From: Aestuariivita sp. | GTDB taxonomy: Bacteria > Pseudomonadota > Alphaproteobacteria > Rhodobacterales > Rhodobacteraceae | Length of the DNA: 64,000 nucleotides | Assembly (NCBI GenBank): GCA_026709985.1 | Contig: JAPORY010000078.1 | Coordinates: 44,206 to 108,205 of the forward strand | Reading direction: 5' to 3' | Shown: one piece after another, positions 18,116 through 27,186 of the stretch | How the letters are laid out: the number at the start of each line of letters is the position of its first letter | How positions within the stretch are numbered: position 1 is the first letter of the stretch | Translations under genes and position numbers: made by a program | Notes under the pieces: model-generated | The model's database searches: none | What the model saw: only the letters and a program-made list of their open reading frames with translations | Told to the model about the DNA's origin: nothing

Positions 18116-19393
18116 ATGCCAGTTGAGCGAGAAGGGTCGCGAACCAAGTCGGTTGCAATTGTCGGTGGTGGAATTTCGGGCATGGGCGCGGCGTTCCTAT
18201 TGTCACAAGATTACCAGGTAACTCTTTTTGAAGCGGAGCCTAGCCTCGGCGGTCATGCACGCACGGTGATCGCCGGAAAGCGGGGTGACCAGCCTGTCGA
18301 CATTGGCTTTATCGTGTTTAATTTTTCCAATTATCCTTTGTTGAAGGCGCTATTTGAACAATTGGGGGTTCCGGTTTGCAAGAGCAATATGAGTTTTGGT
18401 GTATCGATTAATTCGATCAAATTGGAATACAGCTTGCAATCACTTGATGCCCTGCTTGCGCAGCGTCAGAATCTTGTTCGACCCAAATTTTTGCAGATGG
18501 TTTTTGATATCAAACGGTTTAATCGACGGGCTCTTGATATTGTTGAGGTCCGCCCAGCGGAAACGATTGAGACGCTATTGCGATTGCTGAAAACAGGTTC
18601 TTGGTTTCGTGACTACTACTTACTACCGCTTTCTGGAGCAATCTGGTCGACACCAAAGCATCGAATTCTAGACTTTCCAGCACGGACATTAGTGCAGTTT
18701 TTTAAGAATCACGCACTGCTGAACTACACCGGACAACATCAATGGTATACGATAGAGGGTGGGTCAATTGAGTATGTCAGCCGCCTTGGGTCAGCTTTGC
18801 GAGGTCGCGGCGTTGACTTAAGAACGAACGCCAAGGTTCTTGGCGTTAAGCGTGAAGCGTCGGCTGTTCATATCAAATGCACGGGCGCGGCTTGGGAAGC
18901 TTTTGATGAGGTCATTCTCGCGACCCATTCGGACGATAGTTTGCGGATGCTTTCAGACCCACGACCAGACGAGAAGGCGGCGTTAGCTTCTATTGTCTAT
19001 CAGCCCAATCAAGTTATCTTGCATGCCGATGACCGGGTTATGCCGAGGCGGCGAAAAACATGGTCCAGTTGGGTTTATTCGGAACCGTTGTCAGCAGCGC
19101 CCCCGGGCATCGCGATGACCTATTGGATGAATTCTTTGCAGCCAATACCTATTGACGATCCTCATTTTGTAACCTTAAATCCTAGTCACAGCATTCGAGA
19201 GGATCTGATCTATGAACAGACGATCTTTCGTCATCCGGTCTATGATCAGGGCACGATTGCGGCGCAGGCTCAACTAAGACGAATCAATGGGAAAAATCAT
19301 ACTTGGTTTTGTGGAGCTTGGATGCTCAATGGGTTTCACGAAGACGGTTTGTCGAGCGCAACCGCTGTTGCTAATGCGTTATTGTCGGCATGA
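18116..19393 (+). CDS. FAD-dependent amine-oxidase-like oxidoreductase (RSP_1091 / UfaD-like)
   Basis: About 425 residues. The Rossmann motif VAIVGGGISGMGAA is followed by the FAD-binding acidic FEAEPSLGGHA, then the amine-oxidase-like body, ending with GAWMLNGFHEDGLSSA. The relative in Rhodobacter sphaeroides (RSP_1091) lies next to rpoE, belongs to the RpoE response and is linked to fatty-acid modification (furan fatty acids) and ChrR turnover. ATG at 18116 is preceded by GGAGGAG with a rather long 12-base gap; GTG at 18095 is the alternative start. It is the first gene of a five-gene operon diverging from rpoE. Confidence 0.87.
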   Translation: MPVEREGSRTKSVAIVGGGISGMGAAFLLSQDYQVTLFEAEPSLGGHARTVIAGKRGDQPVDIGFIVFNFSNYPLLKALFEQLGVPVCKSNMSFGVSINSIKLEYSLQSLDALLAQRQNLVRPKFLQMVFDIKRFNRRALDIVEVRPAETIETLLRLLKTGSWFRDYYLLPLSGAIWSTPKHRILDFPARTLVQFFKNHALLNYTGQHQWYTIEGGSIEYVSRLGSALRGRGVDLRTNAKVLGVKREASAVHIKCTGAAWEAFDEVILATHSDDSLRMLSDPRPDEKAALASIVYQPNQVILHADDRVMPRRRKTWSSWVYSEPLSAAPPGIAMTYWMNSLQPIPIDDPHFVTLNPSHSIREDLIYEQTIFRHPVYDQGTIAAQAQLRRINGKNHTWFCGAWMLNGFHEDGLSSATAVANALLSA

Positions 19394-19414
19394 TGGAGGC
19401 CTGAGCGCAACTCA

Positions 19415-20173
19415 ATGACCGACACAGTACGTCATTTGGCGGGGCATACTTGGCATGGTCGCAAGGGCAAGGTGGCGAATAGCTTTCGGTACTCAATTGA
19501 CTATGTACTGATAGACGCAGAAGCTCAACAACAATCGCCATGGTTGTTTGGTCGAAATCGCTTTGATTTATGTGCATTGTACGATCGTGATTATGGCGGC
19601 GATCCGCGTAACGGCAGAGGCCCGCTTTGGGTCCGCGACGTAATTGATCAGCGTAAGTTGCCGAGCCCTGAACGTATTATGTTGCTTGCACAACCACGTT
19701 TTTGGCACCACGTTTATAATCCTGTTAGTTTTTGGTTGTGTCTCAACGCTTCTGGTGACGTCGTAATGGTTATAGCCGAGGTGACAAATACTTTTGGGGA
19801 GCGTCATTCGTACCTATGCGCCCATGACGATTATCGTCCGATAAAGGCCGGAGACCGGTTGTACGCCAAGAAAGTCCATTATGTTTCGCCATTTCAGCAG
19901 ATCGCTGGTCACTATGAGTTTCAGTTTGATTTTCGGGATGATTACATTGGGATTTGGATAAATTTTTCTGACGGTAAAGATGGTGGCGTAACGGCAACTC
20001 TTACGGGTCAGTTAATCGACTTATCAAATGCGAGTATCCTAAGGGCGATTGTTCGTCGACCACTCGGGTCAAGGCGTGTTCAGGCGCTGATTTTTTGGCA
20101 GGCCCTGAAGCTCTGGTGGAAAGGACAGAAATACCGGATGCGACCAGCGCCGCCGGGCCAAGACATTTCTTAA
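19415..20173 (+). CDS. DUF1365 family protein (RSP_1090-like)
   Basis: 252 residues with the DUF1365 signature: HLAGHTWHGRKGKVANSFRY at the start, RFWHHVYNPVSFWLC in the middle and VTNTFGERHSYL after it. The Rhodobacter relative (RSP_1090) is in the RpoE regulon and acts in the same lipid-modification/ChrR-release pathway as the upstream oxidoreductase; the chemistry of the domain itself is only partly known. GGAGG lies about 16 bases before the ATG. It ends inside the earliest possible frame of the MFS gene that follows. Confidence 0.88.
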   Translation: MTDTVRHLAGHTWHGRKGKVANSFRYSIDYVLIDAEAQQQSPWLFGRNRFDLCALYDRDYGGDPRNGRGPLWVRDVIDQRKLPSPERIMLLAQPRFWHHVYNPVSFWLCLNASGDVVMVIAEVTNTFGERHSYLCAHDDYRPIKAGDRLYAKKVHYVSPFQQIAGHYEFQFDFRDDYIGIWINFSDGKDGGVTATLTGQLIDLSNASILRAIVRRPLGSRRVQALIFWQALKLWWKGQKYRMRPAPPGQDIS

Positions 20174-20187
20174 GCGGTACATGCGTC

Positions 20188-21414
20188 GTGCAAAGATCGC
20201 ATGATCGGTTATCAGCTTATGCGCTTTTTTCTGGTTTGCTAGCGGCTGCTGGGCTGCCCATCTACATTCACGCGCCGAAATTCTATGTTGATGAATATGG
20301 CGTGAGCTTGGCTGCGCTCGGTGCCACGCTATTTGGCTTGCGTTTGTTGGATGTCGTGCAAGATCCGATCTTGGGGTGGATTTCCGAACGTTTGCGGAAT
20401 CGCCGTTCTCTCTTGGTTGTTATTGGTGCAGCCATCATTTCTCTATCTATGTTTGGTTTATTCGTTGCATTGCCGCCGTTGCCGCCGTTGCTTTGGTTTG
20501 CCTTGATGCTCACGGGAGTTTTCTCGGCTTTTAGTCTGCTGTCGATTAATTTTTACGCCCAAGGCGTAGAGAAAGCGGATCGTTTGGAGACTGGTAGTCA
20601 TTTGCGATTGGCTCGGTGGCGAGAAACGGGTGCGTTGATAGGCATCTGCCTTGCGGCTATTTCTCCAGCATTGTTAGCGCCAATCATGAATAATCCGTTC
20701 GCAGGATTCGCAGCCGGCTTTGCTGTTGTGACATTTCTGGCGGTACTCGCGATGCGCAAGGAATGGGGTACCGTTAGTGCGATAGCTTCTTCGGGCTTTG
20801 GGGTAATCTTAAAGGACTACGAGGCGCGGAGTCTGTTGATCATTGCTCTTTTGAATGCAGCGCCGGTAGCGGTCACCTCCACCTTATTTCTATTTTTCGT
20901 TGAGAGTCGTCTTCAAGCTACGGGATGGGAGGGACCTTTACTTGTCTTGTTTTTTCTTTCTGCCGCTGTCGCATCGCCTATTTGGAGCTTATGCGCCGAG
21001 AAATGGGGGACGGTTCGCGTACTCATTCTCGCGATGATCATAGGTTTAGGCGCGTTTGCTTTTGCTATTCCCTTGAGAGAGGGTGACACTCTAATCTTTG
21101 CTATAATCTGCGTTGTTTCTGGTGCTGCGCTTGGGGCTGATCTCACATTATTGCCGGCAATGTTTGCGAAGCGGATGGCAAAAATTGCGCCCTCTGGTAC
21201 GGAGGGGTTTGGGTTATGGTCGTTTGTATCAAAATTTGCCTTAGCCTTTGCGGCGGTTACATTGTTACCAATATTGGAGATTTTTGGTTTTCGTGTCGGG
21301 AGTGAGAATTCTCAGGACGCCCTGTTTGTTTTGAGTCTCCTTTATGCGGGGCTACCTTGTGTCCTAAAAGTGCTTGCCATTATGGTCATTTTGATTGCGC
21401 GACCTGGAGAGTGA
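20188..21414 (+). CDS. MFS transporter (GPH/MFS_2-like), RpoE-regulon type
   Basis: About 408 residues and about twelve membrane helices. The loop after helix 2 has LLDVVQDPILGWISER, the D-P-x-x-G-x-x-S-D/E pattern of glycoside-pentoside-hexuronide/MFS_2 carriers. The open frame begins at 20095, inside the DUF1365 gene. GTG at 20188, just after that gene's stop, is the more sensible start because hydrophobic sequence follows it, although its ribosome site is weak. The substrate is unknown; the position corresponds to RSP_1089 in Rhodobacter. Confidence 0.82.
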   Translation: MQRSHDRLSAYALFSGLLAAAGLPIYIHAPKFYVDEYGVSLAALGATLFGLRLLDVVQDPILGWISERLRNRRSLLVVIGAAIISLSMFGLFVALPPLPPLLWFALMLTGVFSAFSLLSINFYAQGVEKADRLETGSHLRLARWRETGALIGICLAAISPALLAPIMNNPFAGFAAGFAVVTFLAVLAMRKEWGTVSAIASSGFGVILKDYEARSLLIIALLNAAPVAVTSTLFLFFVESRLQATGWEGPLLVLFFLSAAVASPIWSLCAEKWGTVRVLILAMIIGLGAFAFAIPLREGDTLIFAIICVVSGAALGADLTLLPAMFAKRMAKIAPSGTEGFGLWSFVSKFALAFAAVTLLPILEIFGFRVGSENSQDALFVLSLLYAGLPCVLKVLAIMVILIARPGE

Positions 21415-21420
21415 TAACAG

Positions 21421-21996
21421 ATGAGCATCCTATTTGGAGTTTTGATTGGTGCTGGCAGCGTTATGTTACTGTGTGTCGTACGACATTTTGTTGCCTCCTT
21501 TGCTGCGCAGAAGTCAGAGCACTACGATAGTGGGCAGCCGATTTTTGATATTCAGACGCAATTGAATGGTCCTATTTTATGTGAAGGGGTTATATTTGGC
21601 CCCTTGGGCCGAGTTTCTGGGAGATTTGTCGGCAATTTTGATATCAATTGGGACGGTACTGTTGGAATTATGAAGGAGCATTTTCGGTATGACGACGGGT
21701 CGGAATTATCACGCGAATGGCAACTCCACGTCGAGGATGGCGGGAGAGTTCGTGCGACTGCTGCCGACATCATAGGTACAGCGATTGGGCAGCAATCTGG
21801 TCCGACTCTAAAGATGAAGTATCGCATTAAGCTGGAAGCGGCTGGTACGCCTGTCCTGAGCGCGATTGATTGGATGTATCTCTTGCCGAACGGAACGATT
21901 ATAAATCGCAGTCAATTTCGCAAATTTGGTATCAAGGTCGCAGAATTAGTTGCAACCATGAAACCTTTGACTTTGCAGCAGAAAGGCGACGAGTGA
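21421..21996 (+). CDS. DUF3833 family protein
   Basis: 191 residues. An N-terminal hydrophobic segment (about 3-28) acts as a signal or anchor, followed by a beta-rich body with LNGPILCEGVIFGPLGRVSG and FDINWDGTVG, as in DUF3833. GGAGAG lies upstream of the ATG. It starts 6 bases after the MFS stop and overlaps the SDR gene by 4 bases (GTGA), so it is certainly part of the operon. The family recurs in RpoE-ChrR blocks; its biochemical role is unknown. Confidence 0.82.
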   Translation: MSILFGVLIGAGSVMLLCVVRHFVASFAAQKSEHYDSGQPIFDIQTQLNGPILCEGVIFGPLGRVSGRFVGNFDINWDGTVGIMKEHFRYDDGSELSREWQLHVEDGGRVRATAADIIGTAIGQQSGPTLKMKYRIKLEAAGTPVLSAIDWMYLLPNGTIINRSQFRKFGIKVAELVATMKPLTLQQKGDE

Positions 21997-22736
21997 GATC
22001 ATTTCGGGGTAAACGTTATTGGTTGATTGGCGCGAGTGAGGGTCTTGGAGCCGCGTTAGCGCAATCTCTGAGTGCCCGGGGTGCTCAGCTCGTTATTTCA
22101 GCTCGATCTCAAGACCGTTTAGAGACCGTTGCACAATCGCTGCCAAGAGCGGCGATCGTGGTACCAATTGATGTCACCAATGATGCTAGCATAGATAGCG
22201 CTGTGGCGGCGGCTGGGGACGTTGATGGGGTGGTTTTTTTGGCAGCCCAGTATTGGCCGATGTCTGCGACTGAATGGCACCATCAGAAGGCCGTTGACAT
22301 GGTTGAGGTTAACTTTGTCGGCTGTCTTCGGGTGTTGGGCAAGGTTGTTCCACGAATGATTTCTCGAGATGCGGGTCATATTGTTCTTTGTGGTTCTCTG
22401 GCGGGATTTCGGGGATTGCCGGGTGCTATTGGCTATGGCGCATCAAAAGCAGCGCTCATGTCGTTAGCTGAAACGATGCACGCTGATTTAGCGAACACGA
22501 ATGTTATTGTGCAATTGGTCAACCCGGGTTTTATTCGAACGCGTTTGACGGAAAAGAACGCGTTTCGTATGCCGTTCATTATGTCGCCAGAGGCAGCGGC
22601 TGAGAGTGTATTGCAACACATGCGCGGTGATTCCTTCCAGCGCAGTTTTCCACGGGTATTTTCTTGGGTTTTTCGGGGCAGTCAGCTTATGCCTGACTGG
22701 TTATATTTTCGTTTTTTTTCGTCCCGCGAGAACTGA
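21993..22736 (+). CDS. Short-chain dehydrogenase/reductase
   Basis: 247 residues starting at GTG 21993, which overlaps the DUF3833 stop (GTGA) and has AAAGG upstream. The NAD(P) loop GASEGLG lies at about 14-20. The catalytic Ser is in LCGSLAG and the Tyr-Lys pair in YGASK. The substrate is not evident. It is the last gene of the operon diverging from rpoE, in the place of the SDR gene RSP_1087 in Rhodobacter. A longer frame from 21870 lies wholly inside DUF3833 and is not used. Confidence 0.88.
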   Translation: MRSFRGKRYWLIGASEGLGAALAQSLSARGAQLVISARSQDRLETVAQSLPRAAIVVPIDVTNDASIDSAVAAAGDVDGVVFLAAQYWPMSATEWHHQKAVDMVEVNFVGCLRVLGKVVPRMISRDAGHIVLCGSLAGFRGLPGAIGYGASKAALMSLAETMHADLANTNVIVQLVNPGFIRTRLTEKNAFRMPFIMSPEAAAESVLQHMRGDSFQRSFPRVFSWVFRGSQLMPDWLYFRFFSSREN

Positions 22737-23116
22737 TCGAAGACCACCAAGTGAGTTGATTGGTGCATCATGGTACTTTTTGCCGCTCATCGGACTTAGG
22801 CGCGCATTCTTGGTGCTCAGATAATTCTCTTGCCCCAAAAGATCTCCGAATCTGGGTCAGAAGTTTATTCAGATCGACGTGACACCGACGGACGCCAATC
22901 AACCGCCGTCGCCACCTGCAGACATGGTTGGGGTGAAAACGATTTCGCCGAATCGAGATCAGTCGGCGATACGTTTTGCTCGCGTTCTTGATTATAAAAT
23001 ATTTCTGGAGGACTGGTGGACGGCGTGGTTTAAATTGTAGTGCTCGATTTTCGGTAAGTCATGGCAACATGATTGCTGTTTGACAAATTTTTCCTTTCTT
23101 AAGCGTGAGCACAAAT
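22737..23116. other. Intergenic, no gene seen
   Basis: 380 bases after the RpoE-regulon operon. Short frames here show no family resemblance, and I see no clear terminator or promoter. Confidence 0.4.
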
Positions 23117-23680
23117 TTACCCCGCCATAAATTGGCAAAGACCGTCTCTAAACGGCTCCACGATTGTCGTATCCATCTAGCCGGAAAGGCCAGTGTCTGC
23201 AATCACGAATATCCATGATCCCGCCGCTTGGTGATGATATAAGATCGAACCGCTAGGCGCAATTACCCCAATGATTGCGAAGCGGTCGGCGGCACCAGAA
23301 TAAAGCGGGATGTTCGGACCAAAATATCCGATACAAGAACTCTCATAGCCGTCTGGGACCGGTAGCGTATCAAGGAGACGCAGCCTGTCAGGTCTAATAC
23401 CAGTCGAATCAAATCCAAGCTAGGTGCGAGAGGTGTCGACACTAAAACTGAAATCTTCCTCGACGGCCTGTACTTCAGCAATAATCCTTTGGTCTTCCTC
23501 CGAAAGCACTGGTGATCTTGTCATGCAATCCGAATTGTCAAAGGTCGCCCGACCGAGCGTGGTACCAAAACAATACCTGGCACGGTCAAAGACGAGATTG
23601 CGCGTAAACCAGAGTTCATCGCATAGTTCTGCTTGCGCCAAACTCGGCGAGAAAGCGAGAATAAATGCCACAAATTGCAT
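23117..23680 (-). pseudogene. DUF4453 secreted protein with two in-frame amber stops
   Basis: From ATG 23680 a signal peptide (MQFVAFILAFSPSLAQA) is followed by ELCDELWFTRNLVFDRARYC, the start of the DUF4453/YARHG-type domain. The frame stops at TAG 23422-23420. Reading on in the same frame gives LPVPDGYESSCIGYFGP and GSILYHHQAAGSWIFVIADT, which fit the rest of the domain. A second TAG follows at 23179-23177, where a Trp (TGG) fits, and the frame ends at TAA 23117. Other genes here end in TAG, so reassignment is unlikely. This is a recently inactivated gene, or carries two sequence errors. Only about 87 residues would be made; an upstream ATG at 23716 is possible. Confidence 0.75.
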
Positions 23681-24260
23681 TAAGTATTTCGTCACAATGG
23701 TACTTTCGACAACCAAATCTCAATCGTTTTCCATTTTCTCTTGCACTGATGATAGCAACCGCACTCAACGTGTCTATACGCAAGTTTGATCATTCGCGAT
23801 GGTTAGGTTGACACCGACAACACGAACGACTGAACGCATGAGTTACGCTCCGCAAATTCCACTTGTTTGGGATCAATCAATGCGTTGCTCGCACCCAGGC
23901 CCTCTTTTTTATTTCCTGAGCAGCCACCTCCTAGTTCAATTAATTAAGAATTGGTCTTTAGACCTCTTCTATAAACAGGACCGCGCAACTGGTATGATAC
24001 TTTGTGCTTCTTGCAATACGCACTTCTATAAGACAAAGGATTGGGTTTGCAGCACTCCTTCAAGGCAACAATTTCGTTTACGCGCTCGCCTGTCCGTGAT
24101 TCATACCTCTTGCCAACAAGGGCGCAGAAGAAGGGTAGGATTGATCTTCCAGTATCGATCAATGGTTGACTTTCCCACCACATTTGGCGCACTATATTCT
24201 CCGTAGGCGCATCGGGACGAAATAAGGTAAAGGGACCCACACGCCGGGGAGGAAAAGATT
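23681..24260. other. Intergenic before the Liv locus, no gene seen
   Basis: 580 bases. Frames such as 23799-24206 (plus) and 23944-24240 (minus) lack ribosome sites and family features. The ribosome site GGGGAGGAAAAG of the next gene is at the 3' end. A promoter for the Liv operon is expected here but I cannot fix its position. Confidence 0.4.
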
Positions 24261-26231
24261 TTGCCGAATTCCGAAATAGCAGTCAATCAATACCCGTCGA
24301 TTCCTGCATTGCTGCAACGCAACGCCGACCAGTTCGGATCAAAACCAGCTTACCGAGAGAAAGAATTCGGCATCTGGCAGGCTTGGAGTTGGGCGGAAAC
24401 CCGCGACGAAGTCGAGGCACTCGCACTCGGTCTTTTGCAACTGGGGGTCAATCAAGACGACTTTGTTGCGATCATCGGCCGCAATCGACCTTCGCTGTAT
24501 TGGTCAATGGTCGCCGTGCAATCGGTGGGCAGCGTCCCCGTTCCCATCTATCAAGACTCGGTCGCAGACGAAATGGCCTACGTACTCAAGCATTGCCGTG
24601 CTCGCTTCGTCATTGCAGGGGATCAAGAACAGGTCGACAAAGTTCTCGAAGTTCAAGATCAACTCGACGACCTGCAGCACATCATCTATCTTGACCCTCG
24701 CGGTCTGCGAAAATACAACCACGCGCACTTACACGCGTTCCAGCAGATCCAAGATCAAGGACGGGCAGCGCGAGACACAAATTTAATAACGCTCAATGAA
24801 CGCCGCGAGGCACTCAATTTCGATAGTACCTGCGTTATGCTCTACACCTCAGGCACAACGGGAACACCCAAAGGCGTGGTCTTGTCGAATCGAAACGTGA
24901 TTGAAACGGCAAAAACGTCATCTGAATTCGATAATCTTCAACAAAGCGAAGATGTGCTGGCTTACTTGCCGATGGCTTGGGTCGGCGATTTCGTGTTTTC
25001 AGTTGGGCAAGCTTACTGGACAGGATTTTGCGTCAATTGTCCAGAAAGCACCGATACCATGATGACGGATCTCCGCGAAATCGGTCCCACCTATTACTTC
25101 GCGCCACCGCGAATTTTCGAAACGCAATTAACTCACGTTATGATTCGGATGGAGGATGCCAGCAGAACAAAAAAATGGCTCTTTGACCAATTTATGGATC
25201 ATGCACGCCGCTGGGGACCAGCGATACTTGATGGCAAAACCGTATCACTTTCCAACCGCTTTTTGTATGGGCTGGGAAACCTGCTGATCTACGGCCCACT
25301 CAAGAACTCCCTCGGGTTTTCTCGAATACGAGTTGGATACACAGCCGGTGAGGCAATAGGCCCCGAAATATTTGACTTCTATCGATCTCTTGGGATCAAT
25401 CTAAAACAACTATACGGACAAACCGAAGCGACGGTATTCATTACCGCTCAACCAGACGGCGAAGTTCGCTCCGATACCGTCGGCATTAAGTGCGCTGGCG
25501 TCGAGTTGAAGGTTGATGATAAGGGCGAAGTGCATTTTCGCTCACCTGGCGTGTTCGTTGAGTACTTCCAGAATCCAGCTTCGACCTCAAGTACCAAGGA
25601 TACCGAGGGTTGGGTAGCGACCGGAGACGCGGGATTTATTGAGCAAAATACCGGTCACTTGCGAATCATTGACAGAGCAAAAGACGTCGGAAAACTAGCC
25701 AGCGGCGAACTTTTTGCACCAAAGTTTGTTGAAAATAAACTAAAGTTCTATCCCAACATTCTCGAAGCGGTGCTTTTCGGAAATGGGCGCTTCGAGTGTA
25801 CAGCATTGATAAATATTGATCTTGCGGCAGTTGGCAATTGGGCAGAACGCAACAATATCGCCTACGCATCCTATCAAGAACTTGCGGCGCATCCGAAGGT
25901 CATGGATACGGTGCAAAGCCATGTTGAGGAGGTTAATCAATCCCTCGCAGTCGATGAAATGCTATCAGGATGTCAAATTGCTCGTTTTGTCGTGCTGCAC
26001 AAGGAACTCGACGCCGACGACGGCGAACTCACACGCACGAGAAAAGTAAGACGGCGTATCATTGAACAAAAATACAACGAGATCATTACCGCACTCTATG
26101 ATGGGTCAAACTCGGTGCATGCCGAAACTGAGGTCACTTACGAAGATGGCCGCAAAGGTACGATTAGTGCGACCCTCGAAATTCGCTCTACCCATCTTGA
26201 AAGTGTTGCAGCAAAGATTGCGGCAGAGTGA
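24261..26231 (+). CDS. Long-chain acyl-CoA synthetase-like AMP-binding enzyme
   Basis: 656 residues. The ATP loop YTSGTTGTPKGVVLSN (about residues 195-210), YGQTEA and the TGDAG-type motif GWVATGDAG show an ANL-family adenylating ligase. The length and the long C-terminal domain fit the FAA1/long-chain group. It should convert a carboxylic acid to its CoA thioester using ATP. The start is TTG at 24261 with a strong GGGGAGGAAAAG just before it. It heads the livGHMKF cluster, an arrangement often seen in alphaproteobacteria, suggesting that the imported substrate is an organic acid or amide rather than only branched-chain amino acids. Confidence 0.88.
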   Translation: MPNSEIAVNQYPSIPALLQRNADQFGSKPAYREKEFGIWQAWSWAETRDEVEALALGLLQLGVNQDDFVAIIGRNRPSLYWSMVAVQSVGSVPVPIYQDSVADEMAYVLKHCRARFVIAGDQEQVDKVLEVQDQLDDLQHIIYLDPRGLRKYNHAHLHAFQQIQDQGRAARDTNLITLNERREALNFDSTCVMLYTSGTTGTPKGVVLSNRNVIETAKTSSEFDNLQQSEDVLAYLPMAWVGDFVFSVGQAYWTGFCVNCPESTDTMMTDLREIGPTYYFAPPRIFETQLTHVMIRMEDASRTKKWLFDQFMDHARRWGPAILDGKTVSLSNRFLYGLGNLLIYGPLKNSLGFSRIRVGYTAGEAIGPEIFDFYRSLGINLKQLYGQTEATVFITAQPDGEVRSDTVGIKCAGVELKVDDKGEVHFRSPGVFVEYFQNPASTSSTKDTEGWVATGDAGFIEQNTGHLRIIDRAKDVGKLASGELFAPKFVENKLKFYPNILEAVLFGNGRFECTALINIDLAAVGNWAERNNIAYASYQELAAHPKVMDTVQSHVEEVNQSLAVDEMLSGCQIARFVVLHKELDADDGELTRTRKVRRRIIEQKYNEIITALYDGSNSVHAETEVTYEDGRKGTISATLEIRSTHLESVAAKIAAE

Positions 26232-26344
26232 AGCCGTTGGCCACCTTTTTTGAAACGATCATCTCTATGGGTCGCATTTGCGGGATGAGCGACCGAAGAC
26301 AATCGTATTTTGTCTGCGGAAATGACGAGTGGAAGTGACTATTC

Positions 26345-27157
26345 ATGCAAGAGGTCGTCCACACATCTAATGCCCAGCGCGAAATTGGCGACGTCGTGAT
26401 GGCGATGAAACACATCACGCTTCGGTTCGGTGGAGTCGTCGCCATCAAAGACATTTCCTTTGATATTCGTGCTGGTGAAATTCGCGCAATTATTGGGCCA
26501 AACGGTGCTGGTAAATCGTCAATGCTCAATGTCATTTCCGGATTTTATCGCCCGCAAGACGGGGAAATATGGTTTAACGGACAAAAGCGCCGGGCGCTTC
26601 GGCCGTATCAAGTGGCTCGTCAAGGTATTGCAAGAACCTTTCAAAATATCGCCTTGTTCGAGGGGATGACTGTTTTGGATAACGTGATGACAGGTCGGCT
26701 GACCCATATGAACGCAAGTATGTTCTGGCAAGCGATCTGGCAGGGACGGGCAGAGCGCGAAGAAATGCAAAATCGAGAACGGGCAGAACAAGTGATCGAC
26801 TTTCTCGAAATTCAGCACATTCGAAAAACACCAGTGGCTCGCCTCCCTTACGGATTGAAAAAGCGGGTTGAACTCGCTCGAGCATTGGTCTCGGAGCCGA
26901 CTCTCTTGCTGTTAGATGAGCCGATGGCCGGAATGAATGTTGAGGAAAAGGAGGATATGTCGCGCTTTATCCTTGATGTAAACGATGAGTTTGGTACCAC
27001 AATAGCATTGATTGAACATGATATGGGCGTTGTCATGGATTTGAGTGACCGCGTGGTCGTCATGGATTACGGTAGAAAGATTGGCGATGGCGTCCCGAGC
27101 GAAGTGCGAAACAACCAAGACGTAATTGATGCCTACCTCGGAGTCAGTCATGACTAA
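26345..27157 (+). CDS. livG: Branched-chain/amide ABC transporter ATPase (LivG-like)
   Basis: 270 residues. Walker A is GPNGAGKSS (about 55-63), the Q-loop lies in ARTFQNIALF, the signature has the LivG variant LPYGLKKR, Walker B is LLLLDEPMAG and the switch His is in LIEHDMG. It powers the importer with livF. ATG at 26345 has GGAAGTG upstream; methionines at about 19 and 21 are later alternatives. The 113-base gap to the ligase gene holds no gene. Confidence 0.92.
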   Translation: MQEVVHTSNAQREIGDVVMAMKHITLRFGGVVAIKDISFDIRAGEIRAIIGPNGAGKSSMLNVISGFYRPQDGEIWFNGQKRRALRPYQVARQGIARTFQNIALFEGMTVLDNVMTGRLTHMNASMFWQAIWQGRAEREEMQNRERAEQVIDFLEIQHIRKTPVARLPYGLKKRVELARALVSEPTLLLLDEPMAGMNVEEKEDMSRFILDVNDEFGTTIALIEHDMGVVMDLSDRVVVMDYGRKIGDGVPSEVRNNQDVIDAYLGVSHD

Positions 27158-27186
27158 CCCGATGTTTGCTAACAGGAAAACCTGAA

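Noticed and set aside
23117..23680. TAG recoding (pyrrolysine or suppressor) in the DUF4453 frame
   Set aside because: Other genes here, for example livK, end in TAG, and no recoding genes are seen; a pseudogene or sequence error is simpler.
23799..24206. 135-codon plus-strand frame before the Liv locus
   Set aside because: No ribosome site, and its composition does not look like a protein-coding gene.
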